Source: Paralvinella palmiformis (lineage: Eukaryota > Annelida > Polychaeta > Terebellida > Alvinellidae). From it: DNA of 64,000 nt. Shown piece after piece: positions 51,601-63,560 of the stretch. Position numbers and translations under genes: made by a program. Every line of letters starts with the position of its first letter. Position 1 is the first letter of the stretch. The notes beneath the pieces were generated by a model, which saw only the letters and a list, made by a program, of their open reading frames with translations, did not search any database and had not been told where the DNA came from. Location of the stretch: the NCBI GenBank assembly GCA_025642065.1, contig JAODUP010000562.1, forward strand, positions 208,448 to 272,447, given 5' to 3'.

Positions 51601-53365
51601 TTTCATTCGAAAATAGTTTCATTCTAAAAAGTATTTAGAAAGAATTCACGCATGGTTTTACTTAACTGCTTAAATCGCTTGCACTGTTAGCAGAAGCCAC
51701 ACCCTGCTGGAAGCAATACTTCGAGGAAAACAATCATTAACATTCGCTATAAGATAAATACAATTCACGAATCCAACTTCACTAGCGCGGTGACAGCACT
51801 CGTCCCCATTCTTTTGAGAACTCGCCAATGTCACGGATCTATTGATAATCTCATGAAACCGAAGACCCACCTTCGGATTACAACACAGGCTAGATGTACA
51901 CGCTGTGATAGAACTGATCAATAATAATGTATTTGTACCATATTGTACTTCTACAGTATATAAATATATGCGCTAGATAGAGTAGACACGAACATCCCCA
52001 CTCTAGGTAAACAAATACCCTTTGTTTAAATCACATTGCTGGTTGAGGTATTGTTATGATGTCATCTAAATTGCATGTGTCAAATCTAAATACTAGCCTG
52101 ATATTTAAGTATCTTCAGCAATGTAACGCTTCACAAATCTGCTTATTATTATTATTATTATTATTACATCCTCCTAACAATACAAATTCCACCCATATAT
52201 AAAATATGGCTCCACGAATATTTATTAAAGACTCGAATTGCAAACAAAATAGAACTTCCTGGTATATGTTTATCCCACATTCTGGCTCTGGTATTAATAT
52301 TACAACCAAATTCTTTATTGACTGTTATTCCGGGTAATAGCGACGCAGTTTGAACGCATAGCATTCATTTGTGTTATATAATTTTTAAATAAAATCGGTC
52401 ACGAGAAGATTCTTATCACCAAATGGCATCCAAGATCCACCGCACGTATGTACGTACACGTGCACGGAAGCATAATTAATAGGAATCGCATTGAACACGG
52501 ATCACTAAAAATGGACTACTCCAAATATAGAACCGTTCATATCCGGACGAAAACAACGCGCCGAGGCAAATGAACTCGACGCTTTTGACGTCATCGACCT
52601 AAATTTGTAGCGCTTTGATGTCGACCTCATCTTCCTTGGACCAAGCCGAGGCTCGCCCCTCATCCCGCTATCAGCATCGGCCGAGCTCAGGTGTAGAGCA
52701 CAGGTATATATACACCGCACGACGAGACAAACCTCGCCCGAAATCGATATTTCTACCTGAGCGGCGGCGGCGGCGGGGGGGGGGGATGTGTGTGTGAAAG
52801 GTTTGGATTGTGGCCAGAGACGCCACTGAACGCCAGCCCAGCCATCGACAAATCCATATCATCATCGCGTTGTGTGGCTGGCTGCGTAGCAACTATCGTA
52901 TTCCGGTACACGTTGTCGTATATCGGCAAAGACCCGGTTACACCTGGTGTTCTTTTTGGAATACCACTCGGTTTGGTTCCAATCGACACCAATTGACCGA
53001 CACACACAAACGCACACGCACATACGCACGCACACGCGCGCACACACATCCATGCTCATATTCGGACAAAGTAAGCAAGGTAGGGAACGGTTTTAACACG
53101 CCGATTGTGATGTGTTTGTCGGATAGATCTCGGGCCATGGTAGTCTAAATGCCGCTGACGGCTTAGCGTTAAAACGGTCATATTTCATGGATTGTTGGTA
53201 GCCGGATCCCTAAAGACGTGTGACGGTTTGTCCAAAGGGAGGCTTAGGTCAACAAACGTCAACGAGAAGTCGGTCCGGACACATTAAGAATGCACCAAAA
53301 TACGAGCCGTTTAAATCAAACTGGTTTAATCCAAAAGAGCACCATTTAATTTCAGGAATACCACC
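51601..53365. other. 5' flank of the PPxY membrane-protein gene
   Basis: 52.5-53.1 kb is GC- and CpG-richer, with a (GGC)n/G run at about 52763 and CA/CG repeats at 53000-53050. A TTTAATTTCAG just before 53355 could be a 5'UTR acceptor. No coding exon is supported. Confidence 0.4.
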
Positions 53366-53637
53366 ATGCTACCCGTCATTGATATCCACGGGATACAGTT
53401 AGGTCATTTTTATAGGATTCTTTCCTGTCTGGTTTACGTTTATGGTAAGTGCTCGTTGAGCATCACCTTGCAAACAGTCCTTTGTCTTTTGATGCGCATG
53501 CACCGTGTTTTGCCATGATTTATTTCGATCACTCCGAAAGGGGCATTTTAATAGTGCAGTGGTTAAATACCGCGCTACAATCCTTCAGATCTAGAGTTCG
53601 AAACCTAGTCATACCTGTCTCTCTTCTCTCTCTCTCT

Positions 53638-53671
<34 letters not shown>

Positions 53672-55374
53672 AGCAGTTGTTTCTAGGCCATATGTTTTAG
53701 TTTCGACATACCCGCGGGTTAAACAAACGATTCACTTATTTACTCATTCACTCATTTCGCCTGTAGGTGTATCGAGTTACGAATGGGGTCACGCTGCCAT
53801 TATGCGACCAGATACTATATCCTACAGTGACGCAATCGTTGTGCCGGATCCGGAACTTTTGGCGCCATCCGACGGCGTAATAAACTACCTCGATTTCTAC
53901 AGCGTCGATCCCGGCACTAAGTTCAAGGTAATTATTCTACGGTTCGCCGGTAGGACAACAAACAACGGGTCGACGTACAGTGTTCGGGCAATTACAGGCT
54001 ACCTATCGGCCTCTTATCGAGGAAAACAGAGAATCTATCTCCGATTGGACGACGTTTACGTGAGAAAGAATGACATCATCTCGTTTTTGATAGACGATAA
54101 GATGCCGATCCCTTCCGACAGAAAGACGCCTTGTACCGGCAGCCAGAACCTCCTCGTCACCAAACGACGGAATCGATCATTGACGCCGAACGAGATCCTA
54201 AGATTTACGCCCCTCACCCGGGATGAGTGTCGGGTGTTTTCTTACACGATTGATGTCTTGGAATCAGGTAAGTAACACGTGATGACACCCGCCTGGTATT
54301 TATTGTTATCTAGTCATTTGTTTCCAAATATAGACGGATCTGACGTCAACGACGTGCAGGTAGGCCTTGATCTTCGGTGACAAAGAGATAATTTGCAGTA
54401 TGATATCTGGATATATGTATTTATGAGAAATCGGAAAATGGCATATTTAATCTACACACATGCAATCAGTGACACACAAAATATAATGCGTCCGTTTCTA
54501 ACAATTAACTTTTATTTTAGATGAACGTGTCACGATAGACACGGCACCAAGTGACGTCACTGAACAATACCCATATAACAACAGATCGTTGAGCGACATC
54601 AACAACAAAATGTTGCCGGGCAACCTCTGTCGAGTTAACTGTGATATAAGTCCAGTGAGCACGAACCAGATTACTGATATGTACAGATATGTGATATTTG
54701 GTCCACTGATCGTACTTTGGGTGATAGTCTCAGCTGTATGCAGCATCAAGATGAAGCGAACACTTCCGTGCTGCCGGAAGCCAGGTGGCACCACCGTCAC
54801 GCCGTCGAGAGCGGGCGCGCGGCGAGCGCCATCTAGGCGAGGTCGGTTCGGTCGGGTGACGCTGTCGAGAATGCCACCTGCCGGTGCCACGCTTATGCCG
54901 AGCCAGCCAAAGCCGATGATGGACGTCGTCGTTCCCGGGATCGTTCTACCGCCTTATCCGGGCTTCGCCGACCCTGATCCGGACGAGCAGCCGGCTTACG
55001 TCATTGCACCTGGTTATCCTCCGGCCTATCCCCCGCCAGCTTATAGTGTCCGTGATAACAAAACTGAACAGTGCCAGCTGAACCGGCCTGGAGCCATGCC
55101 GGCTGTTGAGGAAGTCGTGGCTTTACGTGGATCGGCACCCGGAGAGACGATTTCCGGTTGTAGGCCGGATTTGACCCCGGTAATAGGACTGGCAGCGATA
55201 GATCGTCCCCTCGAAGCGACTGGTGGTTGTCATGCCGACGATACAGTACGTAGACAATCCCATGACGTGGCGATGGTGTCGCCCCTGCCGGACGAAGTGG
55301 ATTGGACTAGATATTATGACATGTATCCAGGGTCTCCTCCTTCGTATCAAGAGGCAACCGAAACACATATGTAG
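53366..55374 (+). CDS. Type I membrane protein with beta-rich ectodomain and PPxY tail, 477 aa
   Basis: Three exons joined at AG/GT sites: 53366-53444, 53767-54267 and 54521-55374, all phase 1. The ATG lies in a strong context (ACCACCATG) and gives a signal-peptide-like run, RILSCLVYVYG (about residues 17-27). Exon 2 (residues 27-193) is one module with alternating hydrophobic stretches, including INYLDFYSVDPGTKFKVIIL and DVYVRKNDIISFLIDD. This resembles a beta-sandwich domain met in invertebrate secreted proteins, but I cannot name a family. Exon 3 adds two cysteines (GNLCRVNC), a membrane segment at about 250-269 (VIFGPLIVLWVIVSAVCSI), a basic stop-transfer stretch, then a tail of about 205 residues rich in Pro, Gly and Asp. 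The tail has three PPxY motifs: two in PPAYPPPAY and one in PPSYQEA near the end. PPxY motifs bind WW domains such as those of Nedd4 ubiquitin ligases (established knowledge), so regulated turnover or trafficking is plausible. An ATTAAA follows the stop by about 30 bases. Confidence 0.8.
53543..53610 (+). mobile_element. SINE D-like tRNA-derived head
   Basis: GTGCAGTGGTTAAATACC (A box) and CTAGAGTTCGAAACC (B box) spaced as in a tRNA, followed by CT-rich and TA repeats instead of an acceptor stem. It lies in the first intron of the PPxY membrane-protein gene. Confidence 0.5.
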
Positions 55375-55629
55375 GAGGGACAGCCGATCCATGACGAAAC
55401 AGTGTTAAATTAAAGAGACACATAGAGAATCTGTGCTAATTTTATTTTGTTCTATATAATTTATAGAACTATATTTGTAAAAATCCACATTTTCCTGCCT
55501 GAAATCGGCCAAAAGAGCAACGTAATACGTGTTTTGCTCATTTCGGTTAATTTTTATCAACAGTAACATAATTATTGTCTTTAAGCTGTTTCAATTAATA
55601 TTAAAGTCATCATTATCGTGACAGCTGTT

Positions 55630-55668
<39 letters not shown>

Positions 55669-55784
55669 GTCGTCGTCGTCGTCGTCGTCGTCGTCATAAC
55701 AACTATAATCATCATTATCATGATAATCATAGTCCACATATATTATTATTGTTATTATATATCATCATCATGATAATCATCGTG

Positions 55785-55815
<31 letters not shown>

Positions 55816-55818
55816 CCA
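55630..55818. repeat. (ATC)n/(GTC)n trinucleotide arrays
   Basis: ATC units switch to GTC units at about 55669 and end at 55697; a second ATC array lies at about 55786-55818. They are 3' of the PPxY membrane-protein gene. Confidence 0.95.
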
Positions 55819-55960
55819 TCGAATAATTTCAGTAGTTTTTCAATATTATCTAGTTTCGTCTTGATGGTCAATACATCGTGCTACATTGACTCTTATCACT
55901 CAGGTACGGATATAAGGAACAGTTAGAATTCCGTCCTCATTATGTTATAATATGATCAGC

Positions 55961-55962
<2 letters not shown>

Positions 55963-56033
<71 letters not shown>
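55963..56033. repeat. (TA)35 microsatellite
   Basis: Uninterrupted TA run of about 71 bases. Confidence 0.97.
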
Positions 56034-56035
<2 letters not shown>

Positions 56036-56613
56036 CATTGGTGAAGCGACTATTAGTATGTTTATTCAGAAGTGTGATTTGATACCGTATGTTTGGTACT
56101 TGTCGTGTTGGATAGTTTAATGTGAATCCGTTATGTGTTCCATTTGATGTTGATGTGTCTGCATCCTTGCAAATCTTAACGCGATGCGCCGCTTCAACCA
56201 GTTGAATTCCAAATAGCCATTTGAGGAACAACTGACTGATAATCAAACATGAATGTGCGGTTTGTTTACGAACGAAGTGTATTTATCGCAATAAATATCG
56301 ATCAACTATTATTAATGTAAACCGTGCTGTGTCTGTATGTCTCTACCCCTACTTCTCTTTAAAAACCAACCAATCAGGTGACGTCGATAATTGATATAGT
56401 TTGGTACTTAGGTCTTACTTTAGTTTAGAAAATAGTATGTGACCGAATGAATCTTGACTAGCTACATAACAGGAAGAGGTTGTTTAATATGGGTTATAGC
56501 AGATAGATACTCGTATGTTGTCAAAACGAACTGATATTGATGGTCAACGTGCAAACAAGTCAGTTCATTAGTATTGCAACTGTACTTGGAATGCATATGT
56601 ATAATAACAAACA

Positions 56614-56719
<106 letters not shown>

Positions 56720-57168
56720 CCTTTATTCGGCATAATATTGATGAACTATCTCCTGCACATATCGCCATTTTACCAGAATGTGGAAGAAAGATAATTAGAT
56801 GTGGCACACAGGGTGAAGCTTACAGATTGTTCTATGTTCTACCCATCACAGGTTATTCTGTTTTAAATCGCCCGCTATCATGTCACCGCACTGTACATCT
56901 GCAGCAAGGTGTACTATAGGATCTTGTATCTCTGACGTGGGATGTTCTTCACTGATAAGTTGTATCTCTGATATGGGAAGTTCTTTGGCCGTCTTCTATC
57001 GAGGATTATTGGTGAATGTACTAAATGAGACAGAGATAGATAAATGGCGGAGGATTAATCACCTACTATCGGATAATACAAGAATCATGTTTAAAAACAC
57101 TGAAATGAACGCAAATGCCAGGAGTAGTAAACACAGCAAGCATTTGACGTAGTTTTCTATACTTATAA

Positions 57169-57363
57169 TGATGATGATGATGATTGATGTTTTACGGCCA
57201 CTTTTGTGCACAAGGTAGGCTAAATGGGCCGAGCGACCTCCAAAGGTAATGAAGCGAAGTTAAAGACGAAACAACCTTCAGATATGCCCAACGCCGAGAT
57301 TCGAACACGGGTGGTGGAGTGATCTGTGGTCCAGCACGCTACCGCTAAACCAAAGAGGCGCCC
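57169..57363 (-). mobile_element. SINE A with perfect 13-bp TSD
   Basis: Near-consensus full-length copy. The direct repeats TCTATACTTATAA at 57156-57168 and 57364-57376 are identical, so it is probably one of the younger insertions. The tail is (ATG)n, and the head ends at GGCGC next to the TSD. Confidence 0.93.
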
Positions 57364-57842
57364 TCTATACTTATAACGGCCATCTAATAACAGTCCGTAC
57401 TACGGCTTGTAAGGCTCGACTCCACAAATCATGTTACAAAGATGTAACAATAAGGGCATAAACGAACCTAGAAAGATGTTTTAAGCCGCATAGATACTGT
57501 AGGTAACCCTTTTGCAGATCAGATTTAAATCATATTCAGGTTAACTACTCATGGATCCTATCTGTGTTCGTTTCTTACGTAAAACAAGAGTATAGATAAC
57601 CTTACTTAATTCATTGTGTATTATGCAGCACTGGCACGTCGACACGCTGTTTACTTACGGTATTATAATGATCTGCTCTTAGATATGATCTTGTTAAGGC
57701 TGATGTATAGTAGTTGAGAACATATGGGACCTGACTTGACGTGACACTTGGCTGGAGGGAGGCACCAGTCTGCCAGTAACGGCCATACAATCTAGACAGT
57801 AAATAAGATGACAATAGTTACCGAATTAGTGTGCGAGCTGTA

Positions 57843-58050
57843 GATGAGTGAGTGAGTGAGTGAGTGAGAGTGTGCTGTGCGGGCATGAGTGATTGAGTGA
57901 GAGTGTGTACCTGCGTGCATGAGTGAGTGAGTGAGTGAGTGAGTGAGTGAATGAGCGAGCGAGGGAGGGAGGGAGCGAGCGAGTGAGTAGTCGCTGAGTT
58001 CGTGTGCGAGTTCAATTTGAGTGAGTGGGTGAGTCAGTCAGTCAGTATGT
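57843..58050. repeat. (GAGT)n-rich cryptic satellite
   Basis: GAGT blocks alternate with GAGC, GAGG and CAGT variants for about 200 bases, just 3' of the mucin-like gene. The strand is strongly purine-biased. Confidence 0.85.
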
Positions 58051-58230
58051 TGCTGATGTAAGTGAGTAAACTTTGACGATACATCAGCACGGATAAGTCA
58101 CTCATTGTATTAATACGATTCCTACAACTCTAAATCCAGAATTCGGATCGCCATTAACTGTAAAACGATGACAGTTGGTACGCACACAGCAACGATCATA
58201 ATGTTTGAATAGACGGATTCGTTGTCCTTT

Positions 58231-58540
58231 CTATCCTAACCTGGAGTTGTCGAACCATCCCAATCCGGAAGGGGAATATTTCATTGCCTCAGCCTTGTCG
58301 GGGAGGGCGTAGCTACTTTGTCTCGTGAATTTTCCTTGTCTCCCTAACGTCGTAAGGACCACTGCCGTCACGACGACAACCAGGAAACCAACTGATCCGA
58401 GAATGACAACAAGATGACTTTCCGCCGATTGCGGAACTTGTAATAATAAAATGAATACAATTATGACGTCGACTACAACAGCCACAACAATGACAACAAC
58501 AAAACAATTCAAAACGATGACAAGAACTGAAATTATTATT

Positions 58541-58571
<31 letters not shown>

Positions 58572-59824
58572 TTGAAGAAATGATAGTAGAGTCGACAAAA
58601 ACTGTAGGTAGATATTTTAGTCTTTGTGGCGAAATTATATACTATTTAATACATTTGAACAATAACATATCTTTTAATCACCGCTTTCTGTAGGCTCCAT
58701 CAGCTGTGTGCTCATATCTGATTTCGGATCGTCGTTTCTTTCGGTGCCGGATGAGTTGATTTGTGTCACTGCCGTGTTTGGATTTAATGTGCTACTCTCT
58801 TCGACGGTGACCCTGCTACCCCCTTCATATGTAGTAGTCATAGCCAATTTAAATGTGCTACTTTCTTCTGAATTTATGACGGTAATCGATGTTATTTCGC
58901 TTCCAATTGTAATTGTGCCTGACGCATATTCCGTAATGGTTGAGCTTTCGCGTCCATCATAAGTGCCATTTGGTGTTGATGCGGTACCAACAATATTACC
59001 CGCATTGCCGGACATACTTATTCCAAGATTGCTAACCGTGTCCGAACTCTGCGTCCTATCGTCTAAGATCGTTGATTCTCCTAACGTCTGGATACTTGTA
59101 CCATCGGATGTGGGACTGGCTACAGCTGTGACTGATGAAAGTTTCGTGATCATTTCATTTGCCGTGAGTGACGCATCTTTAGTAGCTACTGAGCTACTTA
59201 GGTCGGTAGTTGTCTGTTTAGTTTCCTCAGTCTCAAAAACCGTTGAGATGACCGTCTCTCCGGTGGTGTCCATTCCGGATGTTTCAGATCTTGGATTTGA
59301 TATTGTTATTACATCGTCCGTGAATGTTGACTGAGAGACATCCGACAGGGGCCAGGTTACCAGGCTATTATCAGACGTAGACTCTGTCATTGTAGAACTG
59401 GTCAGAATAGCCGATGTACTTGTCTCTCCATCACTACTGGTTGTTGTTGTTTTCGCATCACCCGTTCCTGTTAAACAGCGAATATGAATAATTCCATTCA
59501 TAAAGAAACACAAATATTTAACACATGCGCCGTAATATAATGTTTCTTATAATAGACATGTTTAAAAGGCGGACTTCAAAGCTTGTTCCTGTTCAGGTAT
59601 ACTTTGACCTTCGGGCCTTATAACTAAGGATTTAGAATAATTAAAACAAATCATAGTCCCAATCATAGTCCTAACCAATGTCATAACAGACGGATAGACA
59701 GACAGACATGCAGACAGACAGACAGACATATTTACATACATACATACACACATACATACCTAAATACATACATACAGACAGGCAGACAGACAGACAGACA
59801 GACAGACACGCACGCGCGAACACA

Positions 59825-59855
<31 letters not shown>

Positions 59856-60413
59856 CACATTCGCTTTTAAATAAATGGATGTTTAGTTCTGCGATGAATA
59901 TCCTGATATGAATATACACTATTGACGAAGCCAGTTCGATCTCCCGGATGTAGGTTTATAAATTAGTAGATTATAGCTTCCTTGAATGAATTATGATTAT
60001 GATTTGGTTGTGTTGAGCGGAGTAAATTTCCCGTCACGAAATAACATCTAAATTAAACCTTCTTTGTCTGGAAATGGCTACATTTGTCAAACACTAATCT
60101 TTGCTAGTCGCCCGTAAGTCCACAGGTTGTGTAATCGAAACACAATGCTACCTCTATTGAAAATGGATGTTTCATTCGATCATATCATGTTCCCGGAGGG
60201 TATGACTTCAGCCATATGTCACAGGTGTGACCAAGGCTAAACGAAGCCATCACGCGCTTAGTCATCTAACCCTACAGTCATATGTTATAAGGATCATTTA
60301 TGTCAGATGTACTTACCGAGTAGTAGCATCCCAATTGTTAACAAGAATGAAATCATCCACGCTTCAGAGGATCTCCGTTCTGTATTAGGTTCTCGACACG
60401 CTCGATTAGCCAT
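58231..60413 (-). CDS. Ser/Thr-rich mucin-like single-pass membrane protein, 362 aa
   Basis: Three minus-strand exons: 60413-60317, 59467-58682 and 58436-58231, all junctions AG/GT and phase 1, total 1089 nt including the stop. The ATG at 60413 follows an in-frame TGA 12 bases upstream. Exon 1 ends in a hydrophobic run, MISFLLTIGMLLLG (about residues 20-33), acting as signal peptide; the 19 residues before it are polar, so Met20 could be the functional start. Exon 2 encodes 262 residues dominated by Ser and Thr, with no cysteine and two N-glycosylation sequons (NGT, NSS), as expected of a heavily O-glycosylated stalk. Exon 3 has a membrane span at about 303-325 (LVVILGSVGFLVVVVTAVVL) and a 37-residue tail with SSYALPDK and MKYSPSG. 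The donor of exon 2 (GTGATT) is weak. There is no recognisable folded domain, so orthology cannot be assigned. Composition also leaves the opposite strand open, but that strand lacks a matching gene structure. Confidence 0.8.
58530..58572. repeat. (ATT)n microsatellite
   Basis: Pure ATT run with one interruption, within the second intron of the mucin-like gene. Confidence 0.95.
59695..59860. repeat. Compound GACA, CATA and CA microsatellite
   Basis: GACA, CATA, GACA and CA runs in series, in the first intron of the mucin-like gene. They are too low in complexity to be coding. Confidence 0.95.
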
Positions 60414-61086
60414 CTCGAAATTTCAAAAGTTAGTTAGATATACCAAAAACAATGAAAAACAGCTTGTTAAAATTTCAATTATGGAATCTGTGAGCCAAAC
60501 TGATTTCACTGTATGTTGAAAAGATCTCTGTGTTGCCTTGTGTGAGATTTCGTGTAACACTGGATGACACGTCAAGGCTGTTAAGATGTTTGCATTAGAA
60601 AACAAGACAGACACCTATTATTACGTGAACAGTGGTCTTATTGTCACGATATATTCTATGTAAACGAATGCTTTCCTCGTCGACAAAGATAGCATTATAC
60701 GGGGAATCGTGGTTGAACAGACCAACAGACAGACAGATAGACAAACAAGCCGACAGACAGACACAGAAATAACCACAAACCCCCCCACCCACACACAAAC
60801 TTTGAAGTAATTAAATGAAAACACTTCAGCTAGCAGAAATCTCGATATTGCCTGATGTTTAGAGATCCTGACATTAGTGTGGATCTTTTGTTAAAGCGTT
60901 CTACTATTGTGAAAGTAACACAATACCGCTGTCAGTGTTCTGAGGCAGGTATGTGTTCTTGTAGATTTACTTTGATTCGAACCGGTTGCATCGGAATGTT
61001 GAGCAAAAATCTCGACCCTTAACCGTATTGCCACACGCTGTGTACTCTTTCCTCCAGCCACGTAGTTCAATCGTACCACGGGAATC
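60414..61086. promoter_or_regulatory. Divergent intergenic region, putative bidirectional promoter
   Basis: 673 bases between the minus-strand ATG of the mucin-like gene and the plus-strand ATG of the 89-residue gene. It contains a short GACA repeat near 60720-60765. There is no clear TATA box. The 5' ends are unknown, so promoter function is inferred from geometry only. Confidence 0.35.
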
Positions 61087-61647
61087 ATGTCGTATATGTT
61101 AAGACTTTTCCAGCTACTGGCCGACTACATGTGTGGTTCAGGTAAGGTATCGCAGGCCAGTAGATAGAGGAAATACATAGGGGTAAAGTCGTGATAAAAT
61201 AAACTCGCTTTAAGTCCACTAGCTGGGGGCGGGGTATGCTGGGGGTAGCTCGAAAGCCGCGAGTCTCCCACTCCAGCATTAGTGAAGAAGCGTAGTTTGA
61301 TATTACTCAGCGAATAATAATATTAACATATTTCTAATGAGAAAAAACCAAACTACCTTTGCTGGTGCGCGTTATGTTTAAAAATAATAAAACTAACAAT
61401 CGGGAAATATTTACCAATCAAAGGGTTTCGCTGAAATAGTTATAGGTTTGTTACAGGTGTAAAACAACTCTGAGGTCTATAGATGAAAATACGGAATCGT
61501 CTTCAGAATTTGACACTTTGTAAAGTTCCGACTTCATGAAATACTGACAGATAGTCCGGGCTAAGACCTGTCTGTGCTTTATATGGGATGAGAAGAACAC
61601 GGAAGAGTATTTGATGTTCACTTGCCAAGCTAATAAAGCAATAAATC

Positions 61648-61709
<62 letters not shown>

Positions 61710-63168
61710 GCTATTCACATTCTGAAAGGTAAAGCCAACGCTTATAAATGATATTTTGTAATTTTACTGCTCTCACCTTTCCCAGATAAGTTAATTAAAA
61801 TCACAATTCATTTTCCTCGCTCAAGGTAGTTATTATCTTTATATAAACTCTGATCATCACGAACCGGACTGTACATATCATAGTAGATCGTCATATTACA
61901 TGTGATGCAAGGGATTAACATATTATTCTTCCCGTGATGGTAAAAGTGAATATTACTTGTAATGTTATTCACTTGTAGTACAATCTCCACATAAAACGAA
62001 TTCTCATTTGAATAATTTTCATTTCATTTTGAGCGAAATAACATACATAACATGCTGTGACTAATTCCTAAGTTAAATCAGAACATTTCAATATCCGAAT
62101 TCCTAATATGGTTTTATTAAAAAGGTGTACTAAATGGTAAATAAAGGTCGTAATAAAATGATCTTAATCTGTGTAATCAATTGTTATTGATACTTAATTA
62201 TTTATTTTATGACACACGTGCCTACAATCGAACTCTTACTATACATTTTTTTTCATATCCATGTAAATAAATGTCCTTTTCCAGAGATGTAACAGCCAAA
62301 ATCAGCTCGATTTAGAGAGAAAAAGCTAAATAATCACAAAATTGTTACTCACTATCTAAAATGTACAACATAGAACTTGTTGACATCATTAATCAGGATC
62401 AGAGATGATCTTATCACGTAACGGTTCTAACTGTGCCTACCTGTGATGGTAACTTCCATTTTTCACTAACACCCGCTGTTTTCCTGTTGACGTCCAGTTG
62501 ACGTAAATCGGGATCCCAAATATTTATATCCGGAACAGGTTTATATTTCGCCGGATCTTAAAATTCTCAGAGATATCATTTTATTTCCTAGAACAATCAT
62601 ATTAATTTTTTTCACAGAACGAGAGTTCTACGAGACGGTTAGACATTATAAGCTTGGAAAGTTGAATATTTACTTCATCCAGGTGAAGAATGTACCTGAA
62701 ATTGAAGAACCTGTATCGAGTAGGATTATGCCCTTAGTACAGTTAATGAAAGACAAACAGACTACTCTTCATGGAGGTATATTCTCTAACATCTAAACAT
62801 CCGGTTTGAAGAATTACTTCAGCGATGCTTTTGTCAGAAAACTATAATTGCTTAAAAAGTAGTTAACCCAAAACAAGGTTTACGTTATCTTAGAATAAAA
62901 ACTATTTCCCGAAAGTTTCGACATGATGTTTACTGTTCGAAAGGCTGGTTATTTTATTGTCTAATTTCGGTGTGTGCGCGCGCGCGCGCGTGTGTGTGTG
63001 TGGAGGGGGGATTGAGGTTGGGTGCGCTTGCGTGGTTGTGAGCGTGTAGATGTGTGCATGCATGTGTACAATGTGTGTGTGTGTGTATATATGTGTGTGT
63101 ATTGTTTAACAGGGTGTGAATATACGCCGGAGCAGATACTGGATTTAGAGGAACGAGTTTTTTGTTAA
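61087..63168 (+). CDS. Unrecognised small protein, 3 exons, 89 aa
   Basis: Exons 61087-61141, 62618-62776 and 63113-63168 join at GTAAGG/TTTTTTCACAG and GTATAT/TTTAACAG, both introns phase 1, into one frame of 90 codons ending in TAA. The ATG at 61087 has an in-frame TAG 24 bases upstream. The protein starts MSYMLRLFQLLADYM, continues with EREFYETVRHYKLGKLN and IYFIQVKNVPEIEEP, and ends EYTPEQILDLEERVFC. It is mixed in charge and probably largely helical; there is no convincing signal peptide or membrane span. I do not recognise a family. The consistent phases, in-frame upstream stop and strong splice sites make chance unlikely, although each exon is short. AATAAA at 63528 could be its polyadenylation signal. 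It is divergent from the mucin-like gene. Confidence 0.68.
61651..61704. repeat. (TA)n microsatellite
   Basis: About 54 bases of pure TA in the first intron of the 89-residue gene. Confidence 0.95.
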
Positions 63169-63539
63169 GAGTTATGATTGTGTTTTAGATGTATCACGAT
63201 GTATCAGGATGTTGCCATCAGGATTCCCATTAAATGCTGCCAATGTTTCTCCTTTTTTCTGCAGATATATTCTGCAATGGCATATGTTCACCACTGGCTG
63301 TGCACTTATTTGTTTATCAAAAACAATTTCCTTCCTTTTAACGGCAATCCGGCTGAATACTGCGTAGACTCGTAGGTTAGAAACGCCACTAACGCAATTA
63401 TACGATAACATTGGCAAGACGTACATCATACAATGGTATACTTAGAAACAAGTTATCGCTTCACTTCAAGCAATTAAAACAGAAACTACCGGATTATTAA
63501 ACAAAATCAGATTGTCTAACAATGAATAATAAATCAAAC

Positions 63540-63560
63540 AGTGGCGGATCCAGAGGGTTG
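63540..63560 (+). mobile_element. Possible hAT-type terminus
   Basis: CAGTGGCGGATCCAGAGGG followed by a G-rich run resembles hAT 5' terminal repeats. The other end was not found before the window edge. Confidence 0.35.

Noticed and set aside
55630..55697. ATC/GTC array considered as a CRISPR-like or regulatory repeat
   Set aside because: It is a trinucleotide microsatellite with no spacers.
58708..59334. Two long open stretches on the plus strand opposite the mucin-like exon
   Set aside because: They mirror the Ser/Thr-rich codons of the minus-strand exon and have no splice sites, signal peptide or domain of their own.
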